From Immundisolibacterales bacterium (GTDB taxonomy: Bacteria; Pseudomonadota; Gammaproteobacteria; HK1), in NCBI GenBank assembly GCA_026712715.1, contig JAPOPW010000024.1, forward strand, positions 62,001 to 126,000: a DNA stretch of 64,000 nt. Reading direction: 5' to 3'. Under the pieces are notes generated by a model. It searched no databases and was not told where the DNA came from. It was given only the letters and a program-made list of their open reading frames with translations. Position numbers and translations under genes: made by a program. Each line of letters opens with the position of its first letter. Positions within the stretch are counted from its first letter, which is position 1. Of the stretch, positions 63,006 to 64,000 are shown in pieces.

Positions 63006-63962
63006 CTATTGCACCTCGATCCGGGGTCTCTGGAGCAGCCGTCTCATGTTGGAAATCCGCCACAGGAGCAGGGCCAGGATCACTCCCGGCACGATCAGGA
63101 AGAACGCGAGCGCGGCGCCATAGGCATATTGCCCGGACGAGCCGAACGCGCGCTGAAAGATGAAGATGGCGTAGACCGTGGTGGCGCGGAACGGACCTCC
63201 GCCGGTGATCAGCAGGATGTACTCGAAGCTGGTGAGCAGCGAGAGGGTCTGCCAGATGAAGATGTAGGTGAGAGGCCATCTGAGCTGGGGCAGGGTGATG
63301 TGCCAAACCCTCGCCAGTGAACCGGCCCCGTCGCACCGCGCCGCGTGATACAGGTGCCCGGGAATGCTCCGGATGGCCGACGTCAGGATGATCATGGCGA
63401 AGGATGCACCGATGAAGCCGTTCGCGAAGATGATGACCCACATGGGTGACGTCTGGCGCAGATCGATCGGCTCCTCGGTGCCGGCGAGATGCATGAGCAC
63501 CTGGTTGACGAGGCTCGTGTCCCCGCCATGCACGGACCACACCCAGAGAATGGCGTAGACGACGGACGGACTCATGCGGGGAAGCAGCCAGACGGCGCGG
63601 AAGAAGGTGCCGGAAGTGCGCGAAATCGAGGTCGTCGCAAGCGCCAGGAGAAGGCCGAAGGTCGTGTTGAAGATGAGGAGCGTCGCGCCGACGTACCACA
63701 GGGTCCGCCAGATGACCGCGGGGAGCTGACGATCGCTCACGAAGGCCCGCTCGTAGTTCTTGGTGGTGATCTCCGTGATGCGCAGCTCGCGACCGAGATC
63801 GGTGAACGAGATCGCGATGTCGACGAAGACCGGGACGACGAAGAAGAAGCCGACGACCAGAAAGGCCGGGCCCAGGAACATCGCCATGTTGGCGCGTTCG
63901 CGCCCCTTCATGGAGCTCCGCGCGCTCGCGCGGATCGCCGCATCTTCCGCCGTCGCTCCCAT
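63006..63962 (-). CDS. Sugar ABC transporter permease, MalF type
   Basis: Permease of 318 aa with about six segments. The EAA region is degenerate (YHAARCDGAGSLARVWHITLPQLRWPL). The ATG at 63962 gives a short hydrophilic N-terminus before the first membrane helix. A binding-protein gene is expected just beyond the right edge. Confidence 0.87.
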   Translation of the reverse strand: MGATAEDAAIRASARSSMKGRERANMAMFLGPAFLVVGFFFVVPVFVDIAISFTDLGRELRITEITTKNYERAFVSDRQLPAVIWRTLWYVGATLLIFNTTFGLLLALATTSISRTSGTFFRAVWLLPRMSPSVVYAILWVWSVHGGDTSLVNQVLMHLAGTEEPIDLRQTSPMWVIIFANGFIGASFAMIILTSAIRSIPGHLYHAARCDGAGSLARVWHITLPQLRWPLTYIFIWQTLSLLTSFEYILLITGGGPFRATTVYAIFIFQRAFGSSGQYAYGAALAFFLIVPGVILALLLWRISNMRRLLQRPRIEVQ

Positions 63963-63969
63963 GGAGCTG

Positions 63970-64000
63970 CTAGGGCCTCGGGAACGTCAGGGCCATCGAG
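63970..64000 (-). CDS. C-terminal end of an upstream gene (partial)
   Basis: The last - strand codons at the right edge can be read as SMALTFPRP followed by a TAG at 63972-63970, 7 nt before the permease ATG. By operon logic this would be the solute-binding protein. Too short to identify. Confidence 0.25.
   Translation of the reverse strand, partial: SMALTFPRP

Overview
The window is about 68% GC and densely coded, with genes on both strands, many 1-4 nt start/stop overlaps and frequent GTG or TTG starts. It has no rRNA, tRNA, CRISPR array or intact insertion sequence. The content (many ABC importers with periplasmic binding proteins, Rieske oxygenases, corrinoid-dependent demethylation with THF-linked oxidases, type I sulfatases, IclR and GlxA regulators) suggests a free-living, heterotrophic proteobacterium, most likely alphaproteobacterial. 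No marker gene is present to place it firmly.

Left part (1-13 kb). A lone branched-chain-amino-acid-type binding protein sits at the edge. Next is a polar-amino-acid importer whose binding protein (+) converges on two permeases (-). The permeases follow a Rieske oxygenase, and the first one starts on a TTG overlapping the oxygenase stop. A desaturase/Rieske ferredoxin pair, a second Rieske oxygenase and a TPR protein follow on +. The larC-larE-larB genes for the nickel-pincer cofactor run on -.

Middle part (13-31 kb). This holds housekeeping and accessory genes: a YHS protein, apt, a Pif1-like helicase, an AhpD-like protein, an agmatinase-family ureohydrolase, a class III aminotransferase and a class II aldolase. 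A lower-GC island (about 20.6-23.1 kb) carries an old-yellow-enzyme gene and possible transposon debris. A second amino-acid importer follows, with a divergent FAD oxidase, a permease fused to its ATPase, and a DapB-like dehydrogenase between its genes. A dienelactone hydrolase and a 3-hydroxyisobutyrate-dehydrogenase-like gene with a start problem close this part.

Sulfate-ester locus (31-44.5 kb). A GMC oxidoreductase leads into a six-gene operon on -: sugar-type ATPase, two permeases, binding protein, sulfatase, formylglycine-generating enzyme. It diverges from an IclR regulator overlapping a second sulfatase gene. A peptide-type binding protein follows; its permease partner survives only as a fragment. 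Two nearly identical 28-bp AT-rich dyad sites lie upstream of the ABC operon and of the peptide-type binding protein. They are the best candidates for the IclR operator and would join both units in one regulon.

Quaternary-amine locus (44.6-55 kb). On - lie a corrinoid protein, DUF1638, a small 'virulence factor' family protein, a methyl-THF-type methyltransferase and a RACo-like corrinoid reactivator. Divergent on + lie a dimethylglycine/sarcosine-dehydrogenase-like flavoprotein, a non-pyrrolysine MttB-family methyltransferase and a GlxA-type regulator. Together they look like a route from a betaine-like compound to one-carbon units on tetrahydrofolate.

Right end (55-64 kb). Glycerol kinase is coupled to a MOSC protein; a short-chain dehydrogenase and a TauD/TfdA dioxygenase follow; then a sugar/polyol-type ABC operon ends in an endonuclease/exonuclease/phosphatase-family gene.
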